A DNA stretch of 64,000 bases from NCBI RefSeq assembly GCF_907164915.1, contig NC_061866.1:22980117-23044116 (forward strand), given 5' to 3'. The position numbers and the translations under genes are program-made. Of this stretch, positions 46,727 through 58,742 are shown piece by piece. Under the pieces are notes generated by a model. That model did not search any database and was not told where the DNA came from. It saw nothing but the letters and a program-made list of their open reading frames with translations. Position 1 is the stretch's first letter; every line of letters starts with the position of its first letter. The DNA is from Impatiens glandulifera. Lineage: Eukaryota; Streptophyta; Magnoliopsida; Ericales; Balsaminaceae.

Positions 46727-46992
46727 AGGGGGAGGAGGGGGTGGTTGATTATGCTTCTTAAATTAATCAACTTGTTGTTCGAGATTCTCCAGTTTTTGCT
46801 TCATATGAGCATTATCCGCTTTTAGTTCAGTAACCAATTGAGCTCTTTCCGCGTCCCTCAATCGGATTTGATCCAATTTCAACGATATTTGTCTCGCCTC
46901 TTCCCCAGATTTTGATGCTACTATCAAATTTTGGTATGGCCGGAACAGTTTCTCTGGTGTACGCTGAATATTTTTCCATTAATCACTCATCC
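46727..46992 (-). pseudogene. Small coiled-coil ORF, copy 2, broken
   Basis: Repeats 44452-44715 with ~90% identity (RTPEKLFRPYQNL, QISLKLDQIRLRDAERAQL, ADNAHMKQKLENL) and ends in a Pro-rich tail (QPPPPPPSSTN, stop at ~46727). A TAA sits four codons after the ATG and another after QQVD. The surrounding 46500-47170 also matches 44265-44990, so a module of array plus gene was duplicated; the copy ends at ~47171. Confidence 0.7.
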
Positions 46993-47170
46993 TAAATGAA
47001 TTTCATATATATTAATCAAACAAAATAACCATATTTAAAATCTAATATAACTTAAATCAAACACAATAACCAAAATATATAATAAATTTAACAAAATCTA
47101 ACAAAATCATATATATATTTAACAAACAAAATATAATATAAACTAGCCTAAATCTAATCTAAACAATAAC

Positions 47171-47944
47171 AAAAGACTATACTTATGGTATATTTAATAG
47201 AATCGATACATTACTGATCTTACTTGACAATTTAGACAAAAGACTAGATGAACAACAAATGCTTTTGTTTTTATTACCAGGGTGTATCTGATAGATTCAA
47301 ATGCTTTGTTCTTGCTTGGCTAGTTAGAAAGAAGCTTAGACGAACAACAACATTTTGTTTTATGTCAAAACCAACACAGTCTTGTTCAATTGATTTTTTT
47401 CTTTGAGGACTTAGACTTTTGCAATACACCTCTATTTAAGACATGACACCGCCTACGTTGACAACATTGTTCCGAGTTTGGGCATTTATCTTATACAAGC
47501 TCCTTTTAAACTTTCATCTGGGCTCGAGGAAGATTCGTTTGTGAAGCGCCTTTTTCGGATCCCGTTGGATTACATCGGCTCGTCAAGAGACATCCATTGG
47601 GAAGAAATGTCTTTTCCCGTATACCTACTTATTTCTTGTGCTCATTCATCGTTTTTCTTGGCACTAGAAACGTTAAAAGGGTCTAACTCATTTAATCTTA
47701 AAAAATGCCCCTAGGTTTGATTATTTTGATAATTAAAGTCCCAAGTTCCCGTGGCCTTGAATTTTGTGAAGGATGTATTTTTCCCAGCTTAAGCACCTTG
47801 ACTTGAGCTAGAGTGATATTAATTTTGAAATTTGGAATCGATGTCGTGGAGTTGTTTTATATCGAATTTTATTTTGTTTTGAATAATTTTTATTTTAATA
47901 AAAATTCCCTAGTATTGACATAAGGTTTTATTTTGATTTATTAA
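47171..47944. other. Unassigned stretch, no clear gene
   Basis: Two related short blocks (AAAGACTAGATGAACAACAAATGC at ~47238 and GAAGCTTAGACGAACAACAACATTTTG at ~47330) show an internal duplication. A 78-codon frame at 47478-47714 has no family resemblance. Confidence 0.3.
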
Positions 47945-49045
47945 AATTGATCTCGTGACAAGCTGCCTACGTGTTCTCACAATAAAGAGAAATGTGGTCC
48001 TAACGTAGTTCCAAAATTTTATCACGGATAGATCTTGATTTCAAGTTCTGATGAGGAATGTTGTCTTAAGTTTCCGCTGGAGGGCTATTGACTTAAGTTT
48101 ACTCAAAAGATCTCTTAAATTTCTACTGTAATGTCAATTGAATTAAGGTTGGGAATATGATGATTTATTTTTCATCTTTTAAAAATGCCCCTAGTGTTGA
48201 CATAAGGGTTATTTATTTTGGATTTATTAAGACCGAGCTCATGACAAGTTGTCTATTTATTCTCATAATAGGAGAAATCAGGTCCGAATGTAGTTCCAAA
48301 ATTGTATCACAGATAAATTGTGATTCTATATTTGTTGAGGATTATTTTCTTATGTTTCCGTTATAGTGACAATTGACTTAAACTTGCTGAGGAAATCTCT
48401 TAAATTTTTGTTGGAATGAAAAATGACTGAAGGTTGGAATGAAAATTAACTTGACTGAGCTCATGAAAAGTTGCCTACGTATTCTTATAAATGTAGAAAT
48501 TAGGTCTGAATATAATTTCTAAATTATATCATGGATAGATCGTGATTGAAGTTGTATGGTTTGGACTCTCGTGCTTGGGAGTCACATTTATTAATGTGTT
48601 AAGGATTAACAAATGTGTTTGATATGGATTTACCAGGTGTTTAGTCTCTTATATGAACTGTTAGGGATTTTTATACTCAGGTTTATTGAGGGTTTGTTTT
48701 TTATTTTTATTATATAGGGACTGGACCTATGACATGTTGTCTACATACTCTTATAGGAAGGAGATATTAGTTCCGAACATAGTTCAGTTGACGTTAGTTT
48801 GAACATCTTGGGGATTATTTTTTGTTTTTTGAATTTTATTGATTTTATTAATTTTTGGATTATATTGTTATTGGGACCGCACCCGTGACAAGCTGTCTAT
48901 GTACTCTCATAGTAAGGAGAGATTATGTCTGAATGTAGTTCAAAACTTGTGAGCTTCAAAGTATTTAATTACGTGTTGAGCTTGTGAGTTATGATTTTAT
49001 TAGGACCGCACCCATGATAGGATACGTGCATACTCTCATAACAAG
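47945..49045 (+). repeat. Series of plant repeat units with GACAAGCTGYCTACGTA...GTAGTTC
   Basis: Diverged copies of GTGACAAGCTGYCTACGTA, CTCATAATARGGAGA and GTCCGAAYGTAGTTCAAA begin at about 47955, 48230, 48455, 48720, 48875 and 48995. Intervals are 120-290 bases, and spacers also share words (GGATAGATCNTGATT). The seventh copy is split by the solo LTR and ends at ~50830. I have the impression that related blocks occur in many plant genomes; I cannot give a source or function. Confidence 0.7.
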
Positions 49046-49050
49046 GAGAG
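49046..49050. repeat. Left 5-bp target-site duplication of the solo LTR
   Basis: GAGAG, the same as 50787-50791. Removing the insertion rejoins ...AACAAGGAGAG with ATACAGTTCGAACGTAGTTC and completes the seventh repeat unit, which supports the call. Confidence 0.8.
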
Positions 49051-50786
49051 TGTTGGGAAAATATAAGCGAAGAATTAATTAACTTAGAAGAGATTGTTGG
49101 TAAAATTAAGTAAAGAGTTAATTAAACGGAAATTATAAAATATTAAACAACTAAGTTTTGATAATGTTTAATTATGAATAAAGCTTAGCTGTCTAATTAT
49201 TTATGTGTAGGTGCATCAAACTTGGCTAACTTAGAAGTGGTCTAAGTAGGCTAATTAGACGTGTTACGTAGTTAGACATTGGCGCCTAGCTCCTTTAGAC
49301 AAGTTTGAAGTGATACGTAGTTAGACGTTGAGGTCTAACTCCATTACACGTGGTAGTCTAATGGGTAACGTAGTTAGACATTGGCGTCTAACTCCTTCAA
49401 ACAAGTCTGAAGTGATACATAGTTAGACGTTGCAGTCTAACAGATACGTAGTTAGACGTTGAGGTCTAACTCTATTAGACGTGATAGTCTAATGGGTAAC
49501 GTAGTTAGACGTTTGCGTCTAACTCCTTCAGAAAAGTTTGAAGTGATACGTAGTTAGACGTTACAGTCTAACAGATATGTAGTTAGACGTTGAGGTCTAA
49601 CACCTTTAGACGTGATAGTCTATGGTTAACGTAGTTAGACGTTGACATCTAACTCCTTCAAACAAGTCTGAAGTGATATGTAGTTAGACATTGCTGTTTA
49701 ACAGATACGTAGTTAGATGTTGAGGTCTAACTCCATTAGACGTGGTAGTCTAATAGGTATCGTAGTTAGACGTTGACGTCTAACTCTTTCAGACAAGTAT
49801 GAAGGGATGCGTAGTTAGACGTTGCAGTCTAACTCCATTATACTCGTCGGGCTAATAGAACACGTTATTAGACATTCATGTCTAACTCTCTTAGACTAGG
49901 CAGTCTAATGGAGCACGTCTAATGCCTCGCTTCAACAGTCGCTTGAAGTTAGCATACGTCTTCCCACGATCAACTAGTTTTTTGCTACTCTACTTCACTC
50001 TCTCCTGTGCAGTCTGACAAGCCAGTTAATTGCATCCAATGAACGAACTCCACGTACGCAAATGTCCTTCCAACGGTTTGTCTAGTACAAGACAATATCA
50101 TAGAGGATATTCGGCGCACTACCAGTTCGGTACGACAACGATATTCAACGCACTACTCAAAATCTGTTGTACCTTGTCCTATGGGCGACCTCCTAATGGA
50201 TTCTTGCCACGTGTCCATGAAGAAGATTCGATCGTCGGTTTCCTTCAACTACAAATAGATGCGCAAGGACAATGGCCGAATCACAAGTTACTTTACTCAA
50301 TCTCTCGATCAACAGATTATCAATCATACAAGCTTACTCTTGCCTTACTGATTTCTATCATCTTCTAAGTTCAAGAGAGAAAGAATCAAAACATTGTCTA
50401 GATGTGAGAATATTGTTCATAATATTTTAATTTGAACAGAGGTTGATTTATTCAACATATTGTTAGCTAGTTCAGTAAATTGTATTTGATTCAAAGAGTT
50501 TAGTGAAATCCTTCCGGTTATGGAAGAATGGGTGACGTAGGAGGGATTGCTCAGAACATCCATAAACAACTCCCTGTGTTCCTTACTTTCTATCATTCAT
50601 TTTTCATTGGTTCAAATATTCAAATCCGACGAACATTTCCACACTTGAAACTGTTTCAAGAGTTCAAAGGATTTGTGAAGAATAGAAACAAATACTAACT
50701 TCTAACAGAGTTAAAATTGAATCGTTTTTCATAAGTTGTTATCAATAGCCAGACCCTAGTCTCTATTGTTAGCACCGATCCTATTA
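49051..50786 (+). mobile_element. Solo LTR of a copia-family element
   Basis: Starts TGTTGGGAAAATATAAGCG and ends ...GATCCTATTA (a decayed version of the GATCCTAACA end seen at 53184). Target duplication GAGAG on both sides. It shares the block GTGAAATCC...GGGTGACGTAGGAGGGATTG (~50510-50545) with the neighbouring full element. No internal coding DNA remains, so it arose by LTR-LTR recombination. At ~49090 the first 35 bases are repeated in a diverged form (TGTTGGTAAAATTAAGTAA), hinting at a doubled start. Confidence 0.75.
49255..49930 (+). repeat. Tandem repeat of ACGTAGTTAGACGTT blocks inside the solo LTR
   Basis: A composite repeat in which ACGTAGTTAGACGTTGNNGTCTAAC occurs about 14 times, with spacers such as TCCTTCAGACAAGTCTGAAGTG and TAGACGTGGTAGTCTAATGGGT. 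Higher-order period is ~125 bases. Words TAGAC and GTCTA give every block partial dyad symmetry. Relation to the 45-bp repeat at 7497-7772 is likely (shared AGACGTCTA). Confidence 0.85.
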
Positions 50787-50791
50787 GAGAG
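50787..50791. repeat. Right 5-bp target-site duplication of the solo LTR
   Basis: GAGAG, matching 49046-49050. Confidence 0.8.
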
Positions 50792-51887
50792 ATACAGTTC
50801 GAACGTAGTTCAAAACTTGTTAGTTTGAAACTAGGGGTTTCGTGAATGTATTCCATCACGCATGCTCTAGATGAGGTATCTTTTTAGTGTGTCGACATTA
50901 AAGGGTGATGTTAATTCCTCTCCATCTAAGGTGGTCAATCGTGTTGTGCCACTTGAAAATACCTTTGTAAGGGTACCTTCGGTCTATGTATTAAGAGACA
51001 TATGGAAATATAGAGGAACTACCGCGAAGAAACTCGAGGTTCGATACGTTTCAACCTTGGTTTGCATGTTAGGAATCTTTTAAAATGAAGCATTTAGTTT
51101 TTAAAAGATTTTGAAAATACTTGGAGTGGTAAAAAATTAATTATGTAAAAATAATTAATCCTCTGTTCAAATTTTAATAATCAGGGAGGCTAAACAACAA
51201 TTTAACCTGAACCCGATTTAAATTCATTAAACATAATCAATTTAAAGATTATTTATTTGAAAATCAGAGTCAGCAAGGGAAATTATGAAAATCAATAAAA
51301 TTATACGTGTATAAACGTATTTATACCAGAGTTTCTGAAAAGGTGGTTCAATGTCTATTTACGCTCGGGAAAAGGATTTTGCACAATGTCGTCTACGCCC
51401 TCCTAATGACGGTTTTCAAAATCCTTCTAAAATAAACAAAGTTTGGCTTCTATAAATCTAATTATAACATTATTTATCTTTAATTAGTAGTCTAGGGGTA
51501 CTAAAGAGGATATGTTTTAAATAATTGCTCAAAATTATTAAAAAGAGGTGTGTCCATGTTGCGTCGATGTTCAGATTTAATAAAATATGAAAATACCAGA
51601 AAAATGTATTAGAGTATATAAAATAAGGCCTTAACAAGAACATTTACTTTGGGAAACATCCCAAGAAAATTTTGAGAATTATTTTATGACTTCGAGAATA
51701 CCATTTTTAGAAAATGGGGTTTGTTTTCAAAAATAGTTTTGGATTTAGGAATGTTGGAACGAAACTAGCCTAAGGATTTAAGTTCTAGTCTTGAGTCTGA
51801 TTTTCTAAATTTGGACTCAATATGGTTTGGGAGGTTTGATCCTGAGTGAGTGAGGGTTCGAACTTAGGTCTAGGGCTAGGGTTAGGT
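50792..51887. other. Non-coding flank of the copia element
   Basis: The rest of the repeat unit (to ~50860), a 70-codon frame of no recognised family (50871-51083), then AT-rich DNA. A conserved-looking phrase (TTTACGCTCGGGAAAAGGAT at ~51359) suggests more retrotransposon remains. The last bases read CTAGGGCTAGGGTTAGGT, which resembles telomere repeat by chance. Confidence 0.35.
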
Positions 51888-53184
51888 TGTTAGATAAAAT
51901 TAGACCGGTTAATAGAACATAACAAAAACAAAACTTCCTGTGCAGGAACGGTTAAAGAATCCAAACGGTTAAAGAACCAGAACCGGTCAAGCAATCCAAC
52001 CGGCCAAGAATCCAACCAATCAGGAAAACAAGACCGATTAGAAGACAAGGCAAAAGATGTAACCAAAACCGGAAGTCATCAGGTTAACCTGAAGCTATGA
52101 AAACTCTGAAGTCATCTGGTTAACCCAAACATATGGTAGACATCCTAAACCGAAATGCATCAATCCAGAAAAGCGATGACGAAGCTACTTAGAGAAAGAA
52201 GCCAAGAACATCAAACTAAGTACAATCTACAAATCGGTGCAAACAGATACTTTGAGTATCTGCGGAAGACGATACTAAAGGGACAAACAATAACATTTCC
52301 ATATCCATACAAGTCTGAGGATCCTCTGCAGGCTGCAGAAGACCGCATGAAGAGATCTTTCCATTCTGGGATAAGTCAGAGGCGCAACCTTCCAGGTGCA
52401 GGCAACTGTCCAACCGACAGTTGCTACATTAAGTAAAAGACAAACCTATCCGGTTTGACCTACGCACTGGAAGCCTAAACCGCCAGGTCTGAATCACTGA
52501 ACCTCTGCTCAACCAATCAGATTCAAGGAGAAGAAATGTGACCGTTGACACAGTTCACCTATAAAAGGAGCTAAAGAGGAGTAAATGCAGTTACAAGTTC
52601 TACCCGCTACAAGCTCTAAGAATTATTAATTACAAGCTTATCTCTCTACAAGATTCAAGGTTTTAAGTGTGCATTTGAAGTATGATTACAATTTCGGTGA
52701 AAATTGTACGAGTGTTTATCGAGCAGCAAATAAGTCTCGATCGGATTGTGTTTGGGTATTCCTTAGTGAATATCCTTCTCGCGGTTTCGAGAAGAAGGGG
52801 TGACGTAGGAGTTTCATCTCCGAACATCCATAAAAACCTGTCTTGTTATTTACTTTCTGCGGCTCTACGCTCTAACCGATTTATACTAATCGACTCATAC
52901 TGCCCTAACCGATTGAACATTACTTAAACCGACTTATTGAATCCCAAACCGACCCACTAAACTCCAAATCGACTCTATCCAAATCCGGCTTCATTCATCC
53001 CGTGTGCGTGTTGCTTCAGTCTGAAACAAACCACTTCCGCACTTGAACTCAGTTCAAGGGTTTGTGACAGCCTGTGTAGTATTGAAACCCGGTGTTAATC
53101 TCTAACCGGATTAAACATCAACCATTGAGTGAGAGTACTAACCGGCCAGACCCTGGTTCCCTAGACGCGACGTAGATCCTAACA
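51888..53184 (+). repeat. 5' LTR of the copia element
   Basis: 1297 bases, TGTTAG...CTAACA. TATA-like CACCTATAAAAGGAGC at ~52556-52572 would put transcription start at ~52595; the R-region leader has the conserved GAAGGGGTGACGTAGGAG...CATCTCCGAACATCCATAAA block (~52795-52832). Copies occur reversed at 11939-13763 and in part at 43250 and 50500. Confidence 0.92.
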
Positions 53185-53205
53185 AATTTTATCAGAGTAG
53201 TTAGT
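53185..53205 (+). promoter_or_regulatory. Primer-binding site
   Basis: AATTTTATCAGAGTAGTTAG directly after the LTR contains TATCAGAG, the core of the plant initiator tRNA-Met complement (usual form TGGTATCAGAGC) used by copia elements. The first bases have drifted. Confidence 0.7.
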
Positions 53206-53223
53206 TTCAATACTCAAGCAAAC

Positions 53224-54846
53224 ATGACTCCTGATAAGCCTAAAATGCTAGAAGGTGATGATTTCGTCAACTGGAAGTTACGCATGCACCTGCATTTAAT
53301 AACTATGGATGATGAGATGCCGTTCATCCTGTCTGAAGGACCGATAGAGATTGATAAAGATAGGGAGGATTCGACAAAAGAAGACAGGAGAAGAAATAAT
53401 CTGGACAACCATGCCAGAAACCACTCATCAACAGTTTGGACAGAAATACCTTTTGTAAGGTCAGTGATTGCGAAACCGCAAAGGAAATATGGGAAACGGT
53501 GATTCAACTTCATGAGGGAAATGAAAGAACCAAGGAAAACAAGTTAATGGTGGCTACCCAGAAGTTTGAAAAATCAAGATGAAACTAGTGACCGGTTTAC
53601 AGATGTGATAAATGAGCTATCAACCCTTGGAAAGAAGTATGATAACAAGGAGACCATCATGAAAGCCTTGAGATATCTTCCGAGCGCATAGGATATAAAG
53701 ACGATGGTGATGAGGGAATCAAACTTCCTAAGCAAGATGAAGCTACACGATGTATTCGAAGATCTTAAGGCATATGAGTTTGAGATGAGATCCAAGATTG
53801 AAGATGAAGTTTCAGCTTCAACCTCTACAAAGGCCTTGGTCACATCCATGGAACCGGTTGCTCCTACACCGATCATAACCGCTGAACAGTTCACTGAGGA
53901 TGCCATGGAAATGTTTGCACAGAAGTTTGGCAGATTCATGAAGAGAAGTCAACCGACAAACAATAACTACGGTGATAAATCTAATGTTAGATGTTATAAT
54001 TGCAATTGTTTGGGATATTTCAGGTGGGAATGCAGAAAACCAAGACGGAATGACCGGAAACTGGATGATCAGAACCACCGAAACAACTATCCACAAACCG
54101 GTGAAGAAAGGGAAGTTCAGAAAGCACTGATAGCCGATGATGGAGGAAGCTTGTGGGCTCACAGTGACAGCGATGATAAACTCACGTGTCTCATTGCAAA
54201 CGAGGAACAGGTATTTGACTCTCCTTGTGAAGACTTTACTAAAGATGAGTTATTTAATGCACTAAATGACATGGTAGTAGAGTATAAGAACCTATTAACC
54301 TTAATACCAACCCAACTCAACTTTAGAACCGACCCCATAGCACCAATCCTGTCCGAACCAAAAAACATCAAACCTGATGAACTCTTAGAAACCGAGGCAG
54401 CACCTGAACTATCCTCTAAGACTAAACAACTCAAGGAGTCAGTTCAAGAGTTGACCGAAGAGGAAGATGACCGAACTCGGTATCGAATAGTCGCATGGAA
54501 AAGATCCAGTGAAATGGTGAATCAGTTGTCTAAGTATAAGAGACATCCCAAATGCAAATTCGGTCTTGGGAACAAAAACAACAAATCCGTCAATCAGAAC
54601 CATTCGGACAAAATGAAGCTTACAAAATACAATCTTCCCTTTGTAATATTTGTCAAGTGCTCTTCAACCGATGATGAGGAACAAAGTGCCTCAAATCCGG
54701 AAGACGAAATAATCTATGTAAGTTCAACTGATTCCGAAAAATGGCTTCATCCTGAGAGAATGAAAGCCAACCGGCCAAAATGTAAGCAAGCCGATCCACG
54801 ACCACATAGAATAAACCAAAGGCCACCACAACATAAGGCTCTGTAA
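53224..54846 (+). pseudogene. Copia gag, broken
   Basis: Capsid/nucleocapsid protein that would package the RNA. The first piece (53224-53502) begins MTPDKPKMLEGDDFVNWKLR; the frame then shifts at ~53430 and again at ~53565, and a TAG interrupts at ~53690. A 380-codon frame (53704-54846) carries the rest: FLSKMKLHDVFEDLKAYEFEM and a zinc knuckle CYNCNCLGYFRWEC. In that knuckle the expected His is Tyr, so metal binding is probably lost. The C-terminal ~250 residues are long and acidic, more than in short copia gags. Not functional as it stands. Confidence 0.9.
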
Positions 54847-54952
54847 GGACAACAGAAAAATGTAAAACCGAGTACAGGAAAACTAGTTAGAACCATAACC
54901 GAGAAATTTGTCCGACTTATTAAAGTCTGGATACCCAAGGGACTAATCAATT

Positions 54953-57900
54953 GTGGACCCAAGTAAATGTGGGTACCAAATAGTTGTAAATATGTATATT
55001 TTGCAGGATATGAAGAAACGGCTAGGAAATTCTGAGTGGTATCTGGACAGCGGTTGCTCCAGACACATGATTGGAAACAACAATCTTCTAACCGACATTA
55101 AAATAGAAACCGGTGCAATGATTGTCTTCGGTGACAACTCAAGTGGTAGAACTGTGGGCAAGGGTAAGATTGTCCATGGTAATTTAACAATTGACAATGT
55201 ACTTTTAGTTAAAAACCTACAATTTAACCTGCTAAGCATTAGTCAGATGTGTGATGCTGAATATACCGTAGAATTTCTTAAGCATGCATGCTTAGTTAAA
55301 AACTCTCAGGGCAACACACTACTAACCGGAAATAAGTTAGGAAATATATACAAGGTAGACTGGAAAAGTGAGGTAGAACATCTTGTTTGCATGGTAGCTA
55401 AAACCGATCAAACTTGGCTATGGCATAAAAGGCTAAACCATTTAAACCTCAAAACTTTAAAGTATATCCGCGGTAAAAAGCTGGTTGAAGGAATTCCTGA
55501 TATAGTATTTAACAAGAATAAGGTTTGTTCAACATGTCAAATGGGTAAGCAAATTAAGTCAACCTTTAAGAGTAAAGGACACATTCAGTCTAACCGATGC
55601 TTAGATCTTCTTCACATGGACTTATTTGGACCGATTAGGGTCACCAGCCTAGGTGGTATGCTTTACACTATGGTAGTTGTTGATGATTATTCTAGGTATA
55701 CATGGGTAATATTTTTGGCATCTAAACGTGAAACCACATCAAATTTAATTACATTTCTTAAACGTTTGCAAAATGAAAAATCAACACGCATAAACAACAT
55801 TAGGAGTGATAGAGGAACCGAATTTACAAACAACACTTTAAATGCATTTCTTGATAAATCCAGTATTAGACACGAGTTGTCTAGTACTAGAACTCCTCAA
55901 CAGAACGGCCTGACCGAGAGAAGAAACCGAACTCTGAAGGAAGCCGCAAGGTCTATGATAGCCGATTCGGGTGTAGCTCAAAAATTTTGGGCTGAAGCTA
56001 TCAATACTGTATGCTACACACAAAACCGGTCTTTGATCAACAAGTTTCACAACAAAATACCGTATAAAGTGTATTTTGATAGGATACCTGACATTAGGTA
56101 TCTTAAAATTTTCGGTTGTAAATGTTACATTCACATAAATGGCAAAAACTACTTATCTGCTTTTGATGCAAAATCCGATATTGGGATCATGCTAGGTTAC
56201 TCAGCGGTTAGTAAAGCATATAGAGTATATAATACTAGAACTTTAACCGTGGAGGAATCACTTCATGTTGTATTCGATGAATCGATTGAAAGTAACACTA
56301 CATCATCCTTTGATCTACACAATAGATTGGAAAATAATAATATCCATTCTAATAGTGAAGATGAGGTTCCGGTTTTCAGACGGTTTGTCCATAACCAAAT
56401 GGGTGATGATGAAACCCAGCCGGATCAAGATGCCACACAGCAAGAAGCTGACACCTCGATCCAAACTGAGGAAACCGGTCGGTCTGACATTATTGCTCAG
56501 CCTACCGATATGTCTAGCCTTGATCAAACAAACGGTAATTTGATAGACACTCCTGAACCGAATCTCAAAAGGAACACAAATTATCCTCCTGAGCTTATTA
56601 TAGGTGACCCTTCAAAACATGTCCAAACTAGGCAACAAATCCTGGAGGAATACTTTAATTCCGCTTTCATATCCCAGATTGAGCCGAAAAGGGTGGATGA
56701 AGCATTGTCGGATCCGGATTGGATCTTGGGAATGCAAGAAGAGTTAAACCAGTTTGAGAGTAACAAAGTCTGGTACCTAGTCCCTAGACCGAAAGATCAA
56801 CCAGTCATAGGAACAAGATTGGTATTCAGAAATAAACTCAATGAAGACGGTTTGGTCACGAGGAACAAAGCTAGATTAGTGGCACAAGGATACAAACAGG
56901 AAGAAGGCATTGATTTTGAAGAATCATTTGCTCCTGTAGCTATAATTGAAGCCATTAGGATCTTTCTAGCCTTTGCTGCTTTCAAAAATTTTAAAGTTTT
57001 CCAAATGGATGTTAAAAGTGCATTTTTAAATGATGACCTACGTGAAGAAGTATATGTTGAACAACCACCCGGTTTTAAAAATGTTGACCTACATAATCAT
57101 GTATACCGCCTAAATAAAGCATTGTACGGTTTAAAACAAGCTCCTAGAGCTCGGTATGATACATTAATCGCATTTCTGTTAAAACATGATTTCACCATTT
57201 GTTCAGTGGATAAAACCTTATTTAAATTTGAGAAAAAGGGACATATCCTACTTGTTCAAATATATGTGGATGATATTATTTTCGGATCAACCGATTCTAA
57301 ACTTTTTGATAAATTCTCAACCTTGATGACTAACAAATTTGAGATGAGTATGATGGGAGAATTAAGCTTCTTCCTAGGCCTTCAGGTTAAACAACTCGAA
57401 GGAGGAACCTTCATAAGCCAGCCCATATACATAAAGGAACTTCTGAAGAAATTTGGGATGGACACATGCTCCTCCGCGGCTACGCCAATGAGCTCATCAA
57501 TTAAGCTGGACAAGATGATGACGGTCAGGAAGTAGACCTGACGGCCTATCGCGGAATTATCGGTTCACTTTTATACCTGACAATAAGTAGACCAGACATA
57601 CTATTTGCGGTCGTAGTGTGTGGAAGATTCCAGGATAATCCCAAACAGTCTCACTATACAGCCGCTAAGCGAATCCTGAAATATCTAAAGAGAACCTCTG
57701 AAGTCGGTCTGTGGTATCCAAAGGACTCATCTTTTAACCTTACAAGTTACTCTAATACAGACTATGCAGGTTGTAAGGTTGACAGAAAAAGTACCAGCGG
57801 AACATGCCAATTCTTAGGTGACCTGCTTGTGTCATGGCACAGCAAGAAGCAAACATCGGTTGCTACGTCAACCGCAGAAGCTGAATATCTGGCAGCCGGA

Positions 57901-58190
57901 AGCTGTTGTTCACAACTCCTATAGATTCAACAACAACTAAAGGATTTCGGTATCACCACCGAAGAATCTCCTATTTTATGTGACAACACAAGTGCCATAG
58001 CAATCACATACAATCCGGTCTTACACTTTAGAACCAAGCACATCGACATAAGGCATCACATCATCCGGGAACACGTCATGCTGAAGCATATCCGCTGGAA
58101 TACGTATCAACAGAACAACAAGTAGCCGATATCTTCACAAAGCCTCTGCAGGAAGCAAATTTTCTTACTTTAGAAACATCCTCGGCTTAA
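54953..58190 (+). pseudogene. Copia pol (protease, integrase, reverse transcriptase, RNase H), broken
   Basis: Open for 860 codons to 57535. Protease: [11 protein letters not shown] (residues ~27-37). Pre-integrase: [15 protein letters not shown] and CSTCQMGK. Integrase [29 protein letters not shown]. Reverse transcriptase: [40 protein letters not shown] (W expected where A-R-Y follows), and [11 protein letters not shown] with the YVDD active site. A one-base loss near 57512 separates RT from RNase H, which continues in another frame (57616-57924: STSGTCQFLGD, TSTAEAEYLAA) with a TAG at 57922; the end is traceable to ~58190 (FTKPLQE). Catalytic residues survive but the polyprotein is split. 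Confidence 0.93.
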
Positions 58191-58673
58191 CCGATATTAA
58201 TCAACTCATCTCTTATACCTGTAATCTCTAAAGGGAAAATCGATTCGGACAGACAAAACCGGTAATTCTTCCTAAAATGTCGGAATCCGAATCTACCATT
58301 GTATTTATTGAAGAACCGCTTTGTTTATCAGTCACAGTAAACCGACCAGTTACTTAGTGCCTACACTAATTAACTGCATCTGGACCAATGACTGAAAACC
58401 GACAGGTTTGAATATAACATATTCTGGATTATTTGGCTTCCTAACAAAATTGGAACAACTTTCTGAGTTTATATGTATCTGTTCTGAAAAGATACGTTTT
58501 CAAAGCAAAATAGTCATATCTCAAAAGACGTGAAGATATGATATCTCTCACCGTCCAGGCTTATGACTCACACCTTAGGCTGTAGACATACCTAATTCAT
58601 GTAAAATGCTTTATCCTATGGTTAATAAAATAAATTACCTGCTACCCACTGGATAATACTATCACCCTCAACT

Positions 58674-58682
58674 AATATATAA
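58674..58682 (+). promoter_or_regulatory. Putative TATA box of accessory ORF 1
   Basis: ATATATAAG, ~61 bases before ATG 58743, followed by an A/C-rich leader. Inferred from position. Confidence 0.4.
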
Positions 58683-58742
58683 GTTAGATGAACATCCACC
58701 AAATATCCACAAATATCAACTTATCATCTCACTAAGACAAAA

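Noticed and set aside
50030..50368. 112-codon frame in the solo LTR
   Set aside because: It lies wholly within LTR sequence after the tandem repeat and shows no domain.
51866..51886. Telomere-like CTAGGGCTAGGGTTAGG
   Set aside because: Only about two imperfect copies; plant telomere arrays are (TTTAGGG)n and much longer.
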